Positions 56,677 through 64,000 of a DNA stretch of 64,000 bases are shown here, in pieces. The notes below the pieces were generated by a model, which made no database searches, was not told the origin of the DNA, and saw only the letters and a list, made by a program, of their open reading frames with translations. Origin of the DNA: Mycobacterium montefiorense (GTDB taxonomy: Bacteria > Actinomycetota > Actinomycetes > Mycobacteriales > Mycobacteriaceae); NCBI RefSeq assembly GCF_003112775.1, contig NZ_BFCH01000017.1:248001-312000 (forward strand). Reading direction: 5' to 3'. The first letter of the stretch is position 1. Every line of letters begins with the position of its first letter. Made by a program: the position numbers and the translations under genes.

Positions 56677-58119
56677 ATGACTACCGAATCGGTTGCACCA
56701 AAGACATCCGAGTCCACCAATGGGGCCGTGTCGGCATCGGGGTCGGCCCGGCCGGCCGATATCCCCGCGACGGTGGCCCGACTGCGCCAGACTTTCGCCG
56801 CCGGGCGCACCCGTGACGTCGAGTGGCGCAAGCGTCAGCTGCTGGCGCTGGCGAAGTTGATGGAAGAAAACGACGCCGCGATCAACGCCGCGCTTGCCGA
56901 GGACCTGGACCGCCACCCGTTCGAGGCGTTCATCGGCGACACGGCCGGCACCATCGGTGAAGCGAAGTATGCCGCCAAGAACGTGCGCAAGTGGATGAAG
57001 CGCAAGTACGCGCGTCTCGAGGCGGCCCAACTTCCCGGCCGGGGCTGGATTCAGTACGAGCCGTACGGCACTGTGCTGGTCATCGGCGCCTGGAATTACC
57101 CGTTCTACCTGACCCTGGGGCCGGCGGTCGGGGCGATCGCCGCTGGAAATGCCGTGGTGCTCAAGCCCTCGGAAATCGCCGCTGCTTCTTCGCACCTGAT
57201 GGCCGAGCTGGTGCCGCGCTATCTGGACAATGACGCGATCGCGGTGATCGAAGGTGACGGCGCGGTGAGCCAGGAGCTGATCGCGCAGGGCTTGGACCGG
57301 GTGATGTTCACCGGTGGCACCGAGATCGGCCGCAAGGTTTATGAAGGTGCCGCGCCGCACCTGACCCCCTGCACGCTTGAGCTCGGCGGCAAGAGCCCGG
57401 TGATCGTCGCGGCCGATGCCGACATCGACGTCGCCGCCAAGCGGATCGCCTGGATCAAACTGCTCAACGGCGGACAGACATGCGTCGCGCCCGATTATGT
57501 GCTGGCCGACGCGAAGATCCGCGACGAACTCGTCAGCAAGATCAGCGCGGCCATTACGAAGTACCGCTCCGAGGGGCCGGCCGGAATGCGGATGGCCAAC
57601 CAGCGCCAGTTCGACCGGCTCAGCGGTTACCTCAAGGGCTCGGGCGGCGAGGTCAGCGTCGGTGGTGGTTGCGACCCGTCGACCCTGCGCATCGAGCCGA
57701 CGGTCGTCGTCGACCCCGACGCGGACGGCCCGCTGATGACCAACGAGATCTTCGGACCGCTGCTGCCGGTGATCACCGTCCAATCCCTGGACGATGCAAT
57801 ACGTTTCGTCAACTCGCGGCCCAAGCCGCTGTCGGCCTATCTGTTCACAAAGTCGCGTGAGGTGCGGGAGAAGGTCATTAACGACGTTCCGGCCGGTGGC
57901 ATCGTGGTCAACCACCTCGCCTTCCAGGTGTCGACGGCCAAGCTGCCATTCGGCGGGGTCGGCGCATCGGGAATGGGTGCCTACCACGGCAAGTGGGGCT
58001 TCGAAGAGTTCAGCCATCGCAAGTCGGTGATGACCAAGCCGACCCGTCCCGACCTCTCCAGCTTCACCTACCCGCCGTACACGGACCGGGCGCTGAAGAT
58101 GGCCCGCAAGCTGTTCTGA
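56677..58119 (+). CDS. Aldehyde dehydrogenase
   Basis: 480 residues from ATG 56677. Class 3-like ALDH: WNYPFYLTLGPAVGAIAAGNAVVLKPSE, GGTEIGRKVYEGAAPHLTPCTLELGGKSPVIV (Glu), NGGQTCVAPDYVL with the catalytic Cys, and EIFGPLLPVI. It oxidises aldehydes with NAD(P). Equivalent of Rv0147. Likely acts with the SDR gene 65 bases downstream. Confidence 0.92.
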   Translation: MTTESVAPKTSESTNGAVSASGSARPADIPATVARLRQTFAAGRTRDVEWRKRQLLALAKLMEENDAAINAALAEDLDRHPFEAFIGDTAGTIGEAKYAAKNVRKWMKRKYARLEAAQLPGRGWIQYEPYGTVLVIGAWNYPFYLTLGPAVGAIAAGNAVVLKPSEIAAASSHLMAELVPRYLDNDAIAVIEGDGAVSQELIAQGLDRVMFTGGTEIGRKVYEGAAPHLTPCTLELGGKSPVIVAADADIDVAAKRIAWIKLLNGGQTCVAPDYVLADAKIRDELVSKISAAITKYRSEGPAGMRMANQRQFDRLSGYLKGSGGEVSVGGGCDPSTLRIEPTVVVDPDADGPLMTNEIFGPLLPVITVQSLDDAIRFVNSRPKPLSAYLFTKSREVREKVINDVPAGGIVVNHLAFQVSTAKLPFGGVGASGMGAYHGKWGFEEFSHRKSVMTKPTRPDLSSFTYPPYTDRALKMARKLF

Positions 58120-58184
58120 CACACTGGCCCGGCGGCTTTCGCTAGCCGACCACAACCTTTGATCTCAACGTAGAGAGGAACCTG

Positions 58185-59048
58185 ATGCCCGGAGTGCAGG
58201 ATCGCGTCATCGTCGTCACAGGAGCCGGTGGAGGACTGGGGCGTGAATACGCGCTCACCCTTGCCAAGGAGGGCGCCAGCGTCATCGTCAACGACCTTGG
58301 TGGAGCCCGCGACGGCACGGGTGCCGGCCACAACATGGCCGACGAGGTGGTCAAGGAGATCAAGGACGCCGGTGGCCGGGCAGCCGCCAACTACGACAGC
58401 GTCGCCGAGCCCGAGGGCGCCGAGAACATCGTCAAGACCGCGCTCGACGAGTTCGGTGCGATCCACGGTGTGGTGAGTAACGCCGGCATCCTGCGTGACG
58501 GCACCTTCCACAAGATGTCGTTCGAGAACTGGGACTCCGTGCTCAAGGTGCACCTGTACGGCGGGTACAACGTCATTCGCGCCGCCTGGCCGCACTTCCG
58601 CGAGCAGGGCTACGGCCGCGTCGTCGTTGCCACCTCCACCAGCGGCCTGTTCGGCAACTTCGGCCAGGCCAACTACGGCGCGGCCAAGCTCGGGCTGGTC
58701 GGGCTTATCAACACGCTCGCGCAAGAAGGCGCGAAGTACGACATCAAGTCCAACGCCGTGGCCCCGATCGCGGCCACCCGGATGACGCAGGACATCCTGC
58801 CACCCGAGGTCTTCGAGAAGCTCACGCCGGAATACGTTGCGCCTGTGGTGGCTTACCTGTGCACCGAGGAGGTGCCCGACACCGGTTCGATCTTCATCGT
58901 CGGTGGCGGCAAGGTGCAGCGCACCGCGCTGTTCCAGAACGACGGGGTGACGTTCTCCAATGTGCCGTCGGTTGACGACGTCGCCGGCAAGTGGAACGAG
59001 ATCGACGACCTGTCGGCCGCGAAGCAGGCCAGCTTCAAGCTGGGATAA
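58185..59048 (+). CDS. SDR, 17-beta-HSD type 4-like dehydrogenase
   Basis: 287 residues. TGAGGGLGREYALTLAKEGA (NAD site), NDLGGARDGTG, VSNAGILRDGTF, STSGLFGNFGQANYGAAKLGLVGL with the catalytic Ser, Tyr and Lys, and the extra C-terminal SIFIVGGGKVQRTALFQN region. This resembles the hydroxyacyl-CoA dehydrogenase part of peroxisomal-type multifunctional enzyme 2. Equivalent of Rv0148. Confidence 0.93.
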   Translation: MPGVQDRVIVVTGAGGGLGREYALTLAKEGASVIVNDLGGARDGTGAGHNMADEVVKEIKDAGGRAAANYDSVAEPEGAENIVKTALDEFGAIHGVVSNAGILRDGTFHKMSFENWDSVLKVHLYGGYNVIRAAWPHFREQGYGRVVVATSTSGLFGNFGQANYGAAKLGLVGLINTLAQEGAKYDIKSNAVAPIAATRMTQDILPPEVFEKLTPEYVAPVVAYLCTEEVPDTGSIFIVGGGKVQRTALFQNDGVTFSNVPSVDDVAGKWNEIDDLSAAKQASFKLG

Positions 59049-59060
59049 CGCCCCAGCGGG

Positions 59061-59885
59061 TCAGACGAGCAGCTCGTTGCGGAGGCGGTCCACATCCGCC
59101 TGCGTGACTCCTGCGTCGCGCAGGTAAGCCTCCAGCGAGCCGAACTCCTTGTCGATCGCTTGGCGCGCGGCTGCCAGATACTCCGGGCGCACGCCGAGGA
59201 CGCCGTCTGCCAGCCGGGCCTTGGTGAACGTGACCACTTCCGGGGTCAAGTCGACGTCGGAGCGCTGCTGAATCATTTCGTAGATGTGGTCCCGCAGTTC
59301 GGGTACCGCGGCGTTGCTTCGCAGGTAGTCGGCGACGATGGTGTCGCGGTCGATGCCGATCGTCTCCAGCACGGTGGCGATCACGAAGCCGGTGCGATCC
59401 TTGCCGGCGAAGCAGTGCGTGAGCACCGAGCGCCCCGCTCCCAGCAACGAAAAGACATGCTGCACAGCGCGTTGCGCGCCGTTGCGGGTGGGAAACTGCC
59501 GATATTCGTCGGTCATGTGGCGAATAGCGGCCTCGTTGACGGCCTCGTCGGACTGGTCGGGATCGCCCTCGAACAGCCGACGAAACGCCGTTTCGTGCGG
59601 CGCGTCGTCGTCGGTCGGCTCTTCATCTCCGAGATCGGGAAAGGGCAATAGGTGGATATCTGTGCCGTCGGGAACCAGTCCGGGGCCACGCCGGGCGACC
59701 TCACGCGCGGCGCGCAGATCCGCGACATCGGTAATCCCCAACTCGCGCAGCGTATCCCGGCCCCCGTCGTCAAGCCGGCTCAACTCGCCGGAGCGGAACA
59801 GCCGTCCTGGCCGAACCGCGGACGCGCCGTCGGCGACATCGCGAAAGTTCCACGCGCCCGACAGTTCTCGCAGGGCCTCAGTCAT
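59061..59885 (-). CDS. ptbB: Tyrosine/serine phosphatase, PtpB family
   Basis: 274 residues. Active-site loop VLTHCFAGKDRTGFVIATVLE (HCx5R; Cys about residue 160), ELSGAWNFRDVADGASAVRPGRLFRSGELSRL at the start and the conserved lid helix region. In M. tuberculosis PtpB (Rv0153c) is secreted and has triple-specificity phosphatase activity. The start overlaps the fadE2 stop by 8 bases, so they are one operon. Confidence 0.93.
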   Translation of the reverse strand: MTEALRELSGAWNFRDVADGASAVRPGRLFRSGELSRLDDGGRDTLRELGITDVADLRAAREVARRGPGLVPDGTDIHLLPFPDLGDEEPTDDDAPHETAFRRLFEGDPDQSDEAVNEAAIRHMTDEYRQFPTRNGAQRAVQHVFSLLGAGRSVLTHCFAGKDRTGFVIATVLETIGIDRDTIVADYLRSNAAVPELRDHIYEMIQQRSDVDLTPEVVTFTKARLADGVLGVRPEYLAAARQAIDKEFGSLEAYLRDAGVTQADVDRLRNELLV

Positions 59886-61098
59886 GCGGTGTCACCGCCG
59901 CGGCGAAGGCGGACTGTTCGCGGCCGAGTTCGGTGCGCGCGATTGTCCGCATGTGCACCTCGTCGGGTCCGTCGAAGATCCGCATCGCTCGATGCCAGCC
60001 GTAGAGGCGGGCCAGCACCGTGTCGTCGCTGACACCCGCGGCTCCATGCACCTGGATCGCGCGGTCGATGACGTCGCAGGCAATCTGCGGCGCAACAGCT
60101 TTGATCTGCGACACCAGTAGATGGGCAGCCTTGTTGCCATGCTGGTCGATCGTCCACGCCGCCTTTTCGCACAGCAGCCGAGCTTGATCGATTTCGTTGC
60201 GGGACTTCGCAATTGATTGCTGCACCAGCCCCTGGTCGGCTAGTGGACGGCCGAACGCGATGCGGTGGTTCGCACGATGCACCATCAGCGCCAGCGCACG
60301 TTCGGCTCCGCCAAGCGCCCGCATGCAGTGGTGGATGCGGCCCGGCCCGAGCCGGGCCTGGGCGATCGCGAAGCCGCCGCCCTCTTCGCCGAGCAGGTTG
60401 GTGGCCGGAACCCGGACGTTGTCGTAAATGATTTCGCAGTGCCCGTGCTGGTCTTGCCAGCCGAACACCGAAGTCGAACGCACCACCGTCACGCCCGGGG
60501 TGTCCATCGGAACCAGGACCATCGACTGCTGCTGGTGGCTGGCCGCGTCGGGATTGGTGCGGCCCATCACGATCAAGACCTTGCAGCGCGGGTCCGACGC
60601 GCCCGACGTCCACCACTTGCGGCCGTTGATGACGTAGTCGGCGCCGTCGCGCACGATGGCCGTCTGGATGTTGCGGGCGTCGCTGCTGGCGACCGCCGGC
60701 TCGGTCATCGAGAAGGCGCTGCGGATCTCGCCGGCCAGCAGGGGCTGAAGCCACTGCTTGCGCTGCTCCTCGGTGGCGAACAGGTGCAGCGTCTCCATGT
60801 TCCCGGTGTCCGGCGCCGCGCAGTTGACCGCTTCGGGGGCGAGCTCCAGGCTCCAGCCGGTCAGCTCGGCCAGCGGGGCGTATTCCAGGTTGGTCAGTCC
60901 CGACTCGGCCGGCAGGAACAGGTTCCACAGGCCGCGTTCCTTGGCCTTGGTTTTGAGTTCCTCGATGACGGGCGGAACGGTGTGATCGTCGGGGCCGGCC
61001 TCGTGGCGGTAGTTGTCGTAGGCGGCCTCAGCCGGAAAGACATACTCAGTCATGAAGTCGGACAACCGCTTGTGGTAGTCGGTGGCCTTAGCCGACAT
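59878..61098 (-). CDS. fadE2: Acyl-CoA dehydrogenase FadE2
   Basis: Start at ATG 61098 ([24 protein letters not shown]); ATG 61110 is an alternative. 406 residues with FAD-site patterns [53 protein letters not shown] and a C-terminal [16 protein letters not shown]. Flavin enzyme of beta-oxidation, equivalent of Rv0154c. The catalytic base region [17 protein letters not shown] fits the ACAD10/11-like long branch. Confidence 0.92.
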   Translation of the reverse strand: MSAKATDYHKRLSDFMTEYVFPAEAAYDNYRHEAGPDDHTVPPVIEELKTKAKERGLWNLFLPAESGLTNLEYAPLAELTGWSLELAPEAVNCAAPDTGNMETLHLFATEEQRKQWLQPLLAGEIRSAFSMTEPAVASSDARNIQTAIVRDGADYVINGRKWWTSGASDPRCKVLIVMGRTNPDAASHQQQSMVLVPMDTPGVTVVRSTSVFGWQDQHGHCEIIYDNVRVPATNLLGEEGGGFAIAQARLGPGRIHHCMRALGGAERALALMVHRANHRIAFGRPLADQGLVQQSIAKSRNEIDQARLLCEKAAWTIDQHGNKAAHLLVSQIKAVAPQIACDVIDRAIQVHGAAGVSDDTVLARLYGWHRAMRIFDGPDEVHMRTIARTELGREQSAFAAAVTPHD

Positions 61099-61207
61099 CG
61101 CGAAGTCCATGACCGTCACGATAGGACACCGAGAATCGGACAGCGCGCGCAGACGCAGCGGAGCAGGGATTCGTGCGAATTTGTGTCCGCTCGCGGTAGA
61201 CATGGGC

Positions 61208-61678
61208 ATGAGCGACGACGCCGAATCCCGTCCCCCATTCCCCCCGTTCACCCATGAAACAGCGCTACAGAAGGTCCAGGCCGCCGAAGACGCCTGGAAC
61301 ACCCGCGACCCCGAAAAAGTCAGCCTCGCGTATACACCCGACTCGCAATGGCGAAACCGCGGCGAGCACGTCGTCGGCAGGGCCGAGATCGTGGCGTTCC
61401 TGACCCGCAAGTGGCAGCGCGAGCTCGACTATGCGCTGCGCAAAGTGTTGTGGGACTTCCATGACAACCGGATCGCGGTGCGATTCCAGTACGAGTGCCA
61501 CGATGACACCGGCCAGTGGTATCGCAGCTACGGCAACGAGTTGTGGGAATTCACGCCGTCCGGATTGATGGCGCGGCGCGAGGCCAGCATCAACGACGTG
61601 CCGATCGAGGAATCGCAGCGGCGCTACTTCGGGCCGCGGCCGGCATCCGAACACGGCCAAGACATCCCGCTTTGGTAA
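61208..61678 (+). CDS. DUF1348 / NTF2-fold protein
   Basis: 156 residues from ATG 61208 (61202 possible). DUF1348 pattern: [78 protein letters not shown] and a C-terminal RRYFGPRP. Function unknown; common in bacteria. Divergent from fadE2. Confidence 0.88.
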   Translation: MSDDAESRPPFPPFTHETALQKVQAAEDAWNTRDPEKVSLAYTPDSQWRNRGEHVVGRAEIVAFLTRKWQRELDYALRKVLWDFHDNRIAVRFQYECHDDTGQWYRSYGNELWEFTPSGLMARREASINDVPIEESQRRYFGPRPASEHGQDIPLW

Positions 61679-61751
61679 CGGCCGATAGGGTGTTCAAGCC
61701 AACGGAGTTCGTAAAAACGCAGCTGAGCTAAGGAAAGTAGATGTACGCGCC

Positions 61752-62846
61752 ATGACAGATGCGCAGACGACGGTAGGGGTGGTTGCTGAGTCCGGGACCG
61801 ATGAGCGCCGCGTCGCACTAGTACCGAAGGCGGTCGGCTCCCTGGTGGGCACTGGTGTGGCGGTGGTCGTCGAGGCCGGCGCGGGTGCACGGGCCCTGCT
61901 TCCCGACGAGCTCTACACCGAGGCCGGCGCCACCATCGGAGATGCCTGGGCTGCCGATGTAGTGGTCAAGGTGGCGCCACCGACAGACGCCGAGGTCGGC
62001 AAGCTGCACAGCGGTCAGACGCTGATCGGCTTCCTGGCCCCCCGCAACGCCGAGAACTCGATCGGCGCGCTGAAGGCGGCCGGTGTGCAGGCCTTCGCGC
62101 TCGAGGCGATCCCGCGCATCTCGCGCGCGCAGGCGATGGACGCGTTGTCGTCGCAGGGCAACGTGTCCGGCTACAAGGCTGTGTTGCTGGCGGCGTCGGA
62201 GTCGACCCGATTTTTCCCGATGTTGACCACGGCGGCGGGAACGGTGAAGCCGGCCACGGTGCTGGTGCTCGGGGTGGGCGTGGCCGGGTTGCAGGCGCTG
62301 GCGACGGCCAAGCGCCTCGGTGGGCGCACCACCGGGTATGACGTGCGTCCCGAGGTGGCCGACCAGGTGCGGTCGGTGGGGGCGCAGTGGCTCGATGTCG
62401 GCATCGATGCGTCCGGTGAGGGCGGCTACGCCCGTGAGCTCACCGACGACGAACGCGCCCAGCAGCAGCAGGCACTGGAAAAAGCGATCAGCGGATTCGA
62501 CGTCGTGATTACCACGGCGCTGGTCCCGGGCCGGCCCGCGCCGCGTCTGGTGACCGCCGCCGCGGTGCAGGCGATGAAGCCCGGCAGCGTGGTGGTCGAC
62601 CTGGCCGGCGAAACCGGTGGTAACTGCGAGCTCACCGAGCCGGGGCAGACCGTCGTGCGCCACGACGTCACCATCGCCTCGCCGTTGAACCTGCCGGCGA
62701 CGATGCCCGAGCACGCCAGCGAGCTCTACAGCAAGAACATCACCGCGCTACTGGATCTGCTGATCACCGACGGCAAGCTAGCCCCCGACTTCGACGACGA
62801 AGTTATCGCGGACTCGTGTGTGACCCGCGACCGAGAGGACTCCTAG
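61752..62846 (+). CDS. pntAa: NAD(P) transhydrogenase subunit alpha 1
   Basis: 364 residues: GVVAESGTDERRVALVPKAV, the NAD-site GVGVAGLQALATAKRLGGRTTGYDVRPEV, and AMKPGSVVVDLAGETGGN. It is the soluble NAD(H)-binding domain I. Its TAG directly precedes the pntAb start. Three-gene layout as in M. tuberculosis Rv0155-Rv0157. The enzyme moves hydride between NADH and NADP+ using the proton gradient. Confidence 0.95.
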   Translation: MTDAQTTVGVVAESGTDERRVALVPKAVGSLVGTGVAVVVEAGAGARALLPDELYTEAGATIGDAWAADVVVKVAPPTDAEVGKLHSGQTLIGFLAPRNAENSIGALKAAGVQAFALEAIPRISRAQAMDALSSQGNVSGYKAVLLAASESTRFFPMLTTAAGTVKPATVLVLGVGVAGLQALATAKRLGGRTTGYDVRPEVADQVRSVGAQWLDVGIDASGEGGYARELTDDERAQQQQALEKAISGFDVVITTALVPGRPAPRLVTAAAVQAMKPGSVVVDLAGETGGNCELTEPGQTVVRHDVTIASPLNLPATMPEHASELYSKNITALLDLLITDGKLAPDFDDEVIADSCVTRDREDS

Positions 62847-63176
62847 ATGTACGACGAACTTTTAGCCAACCTCGCGATTCTGGTGCTGTCCGGTTTCGTC
62901 GGGTTCGCGGTGATCTCCAAGGTCCCCAACACGCTGCACACCCCGCTGATGTCGGGCACCAACGCGATTCACGGCATCGTGGTGCTGGGCGCGCTGGTGG
63001 TGTTCGGCGAGGTTGAGCACCCGTCGCTGGCGGTGCAGATCATCCTGTTCGTTGCGGTGGTCTTCGGAACCCTGAACGTCATCGGTGGCTTCATCGTCAC
63101 CGACCGGATGCTGGGCATGTTCAAGGGCAAGAAGAAGCCCGTGTCCGCCACGAGCGAGGAGTCGGCCGCCAAATGA
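62847..63176 (+). CDS. pntAb: NAD(P) transhydrogenase subunit alpha 2
   Basis: 109 residues with three membrane helices: NLAILVLSGFVGFAVISKVPNTLHTPLMSGTNAIHGIVVLGALVVFGE carries the conserved PLMSGTNA loop. It ends ATGA with the pntB start. Confidence 0.95.
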   Translation: MYDELLANLAILVLSGFVGFAVISKVPNTLHTPLMSGTNAIHGIVVLGALVVFGEVEHPSLAVQIILFVAVVFGTLNVIGGFIVTDRMLGMFKGKKKPVSATSEESAAK

Positions 63177-64000
63177 ACTACTTGGTGATCGGCCTCTACA
63201 TCATCTCTTTCGCGCTCTTCATCTACGGCCTGATGGGTCTGACTGGGCCCAAGACCGCGGTGCGCGGCAACCTGATCGCGGCCGTCGGTATGGCGCTGGC
63301 CGTGGGGGCAACGCTGGTCAAGATCCGGCACACCGAATCCTGGGTGCTGATCATCGCCGGTCTGGTCGTCGGTATCGCACTGGGTGTTCCGCCGGCGCGG
63401 CTGACCAAGATGACCGCCATGCCGCAGCTGGTGGCGTTCTTCAACGGCGTGGGCGGCGGCACTGTCGCGCTGATCGCACTCGCGGAATTTATTGACACTA
63501 AAGGCTTTTCGGCGTTCCAGCACGGCGAGTCGCCGACCGTACACATCGTGGTGGCCTCGCTGTTCGCCGCGATCATCGGCTCAATCTCGTTCTGGGGATC
63601 GATCATCGCGTTCGGCAAGCTGCAGGAGATCATCTCCGGGTCGCCGATCGGATTCGGCAAGGCGCAGCAACCGGTCAACCTGTTGCTGCTGGTCGCCGCT
63701 GTCGGGGCCGCGGTCGTCGTCGGCTTGGGCGCACATCCCGGCAGTGGGGGAGCGTCGCTGTGGTGGATGATCGGCCTGCTCGCCGCGGCCGGTGTCCTTG
63801 GCTTGATGGTGGTGCTGCCCATCGGTGGCGCCGACATGCCGGTGGTCATCTCACTGCTCAACGCGATGACTGGCCTGTCGGCCGCCGCGGCGGGCCTGGC
63901 GCTGAACAACACCGCGATGATCGTGGCGGGCATGATCGTTGGCGCGTCGGGTTCGATCCTGACCAACTTGATGGCCAAGGCGATGAACCGCTCCATCCCG
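63173..64000 (+). CDS. pntB: NAD(P) transhydrogenase subunit beta (runs off the window)
   Basis: Start ATG 63173 overlaps the pntAb TGA. 276 codons are visible, all in the membrane part: LMGLTGPKTAVRGNLIAAVGMALAVGATL, MPQLVAFFNGVGGGTVALIALAEF, VVISLLNAMTGLSAAAAGLALNNTAMIVAGMIVGASGSILTNLMAKAMNRS. The NADP(H) domain lies beyond position 64000. Confidence 0.95.
   Translation, partial: MNYLVIGLYIISFALFIYGLMGLTGPKTAVRGNLIAAVGMALAVGATLVKIRHTESWVLIIAGLVVGIALGVPPARLTKMTAMPQLVAFFNGVGGGTVALIALAEFIDTKGFSAFQHGESPTVHIVVASLFAAIIGSISFWGSIIAFGKLQEIISGSPIGFGKAQQPVNLLLLVAAVGAAVVVGLGAHPGSGGASLWWMIGLLAAAGVLGLMVVLPIGGADMPVVISLLNAMTGLSAAAAGLALNNTAMIVAGMIVGASGSILTNLMAKAMNRSIP

Noticed and set aside
56617..58155. 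Open frame of 512 codons on the minus strand
   Set aside because: It mirrors the aldehyde dehydrogenase gene, which has all family motifs; GC-rich shadow.

Overview
The window is chromosomal DNA of a Mycobacterium, most likely a slow grower. Evidence: PE/PPE proteins, an MmpS/MmpL pair, a fatty-acyl-AMP ligase, several PF04072-type methyltransferases, high GC with GTG/TTG starts, and from about 40.1 kb onward a gene order that I recognise from M. tuberculosis Rv0134-Rv0157 (ephF, TetR, cyp138, msrA, SnoaL, epimerase, DUF427, SnoaL, AlkA-like, ClC, TetR, methyltransferases, aldehyde dehydrogenase, SDR, ptbB, fadE2, pntAa-pntAb-pntB). Species cannot be fixed from the sequence alone. I see no rRNA, tRNA, CRISPR array, transposase or integrase.

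Positions 1-40 kb are an accessory region with many lesions. In order: a PaaK/LuxE-like adenylating enzyme; a glycoside-hydrolase-like lipoprotein; a GntR/FCD regulator without a good start; a RidA pseudogene under an MFS gene; a frameshifted Ser/Thr kinase with a TPM domain; a cupin; a broken lipid cluster (truncated ACP, alpha-oxoamine synthase pseudogene, intact FAAL, MmpS, MmpL with an internal deletion). Then (16-24 kb) a minus-strand operon (HIBADH-like reductase, amidohydrolase, NifU-domain protein reading into a PE-like domain) and a plus-strand set (truncated PPE, LuxE-like synthetase, NifS-like enzyme lacking its catalytic cysteine), followed by a class C beta-lactamase, a second GntR/FCD regulator and an FGGY kinase. 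At 27.7 kb there is a 33-residue secreted peptide gene, then a superoxide dismutase and a P1B-ATPase homologue missing its catalytic motifs.

The most coherent system is at 30.7-39.0 kb on the minus strand: a PPE-PPW protein, an MFS exporter, a FecB-FecC/D-FecE-type metallophore importer (lipoprotein, permease, ATPase), a cytochrome P450 and a PvcA/Dit1-type isocyanide synthase, nearly all linked by 4-8 base overlaps. I read it as biosynthesis, export and re-import of a small isonitrile metallophore, with the PPE-PPW protein as candidate outer-membrane component.

A bipartite AT-rich element, two hexamers close to CATATA and TATATG separated by exactly 15 bases (21 bases start to start, two helical turns), occurs upstream of many of the accessory transcription units (95, 1698, 6868, 9391, 19427, 24179, 27592, and weaker at 27383 and 39005) and I did not find it in the core half. 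It may tie the island into one regulon, with the GntR/FCD paralogues as first candidate regulators.

Positions 40.1-64 kb are conserved core sequence. Differences from the M. tuberculosis order include an extra methyltransferase, Dps, pirin, a third tandem methyltransferase and an LCP protein, loss of the Rv0149-Rv0152c segment, and an amber codon inside the DUF427 gene.
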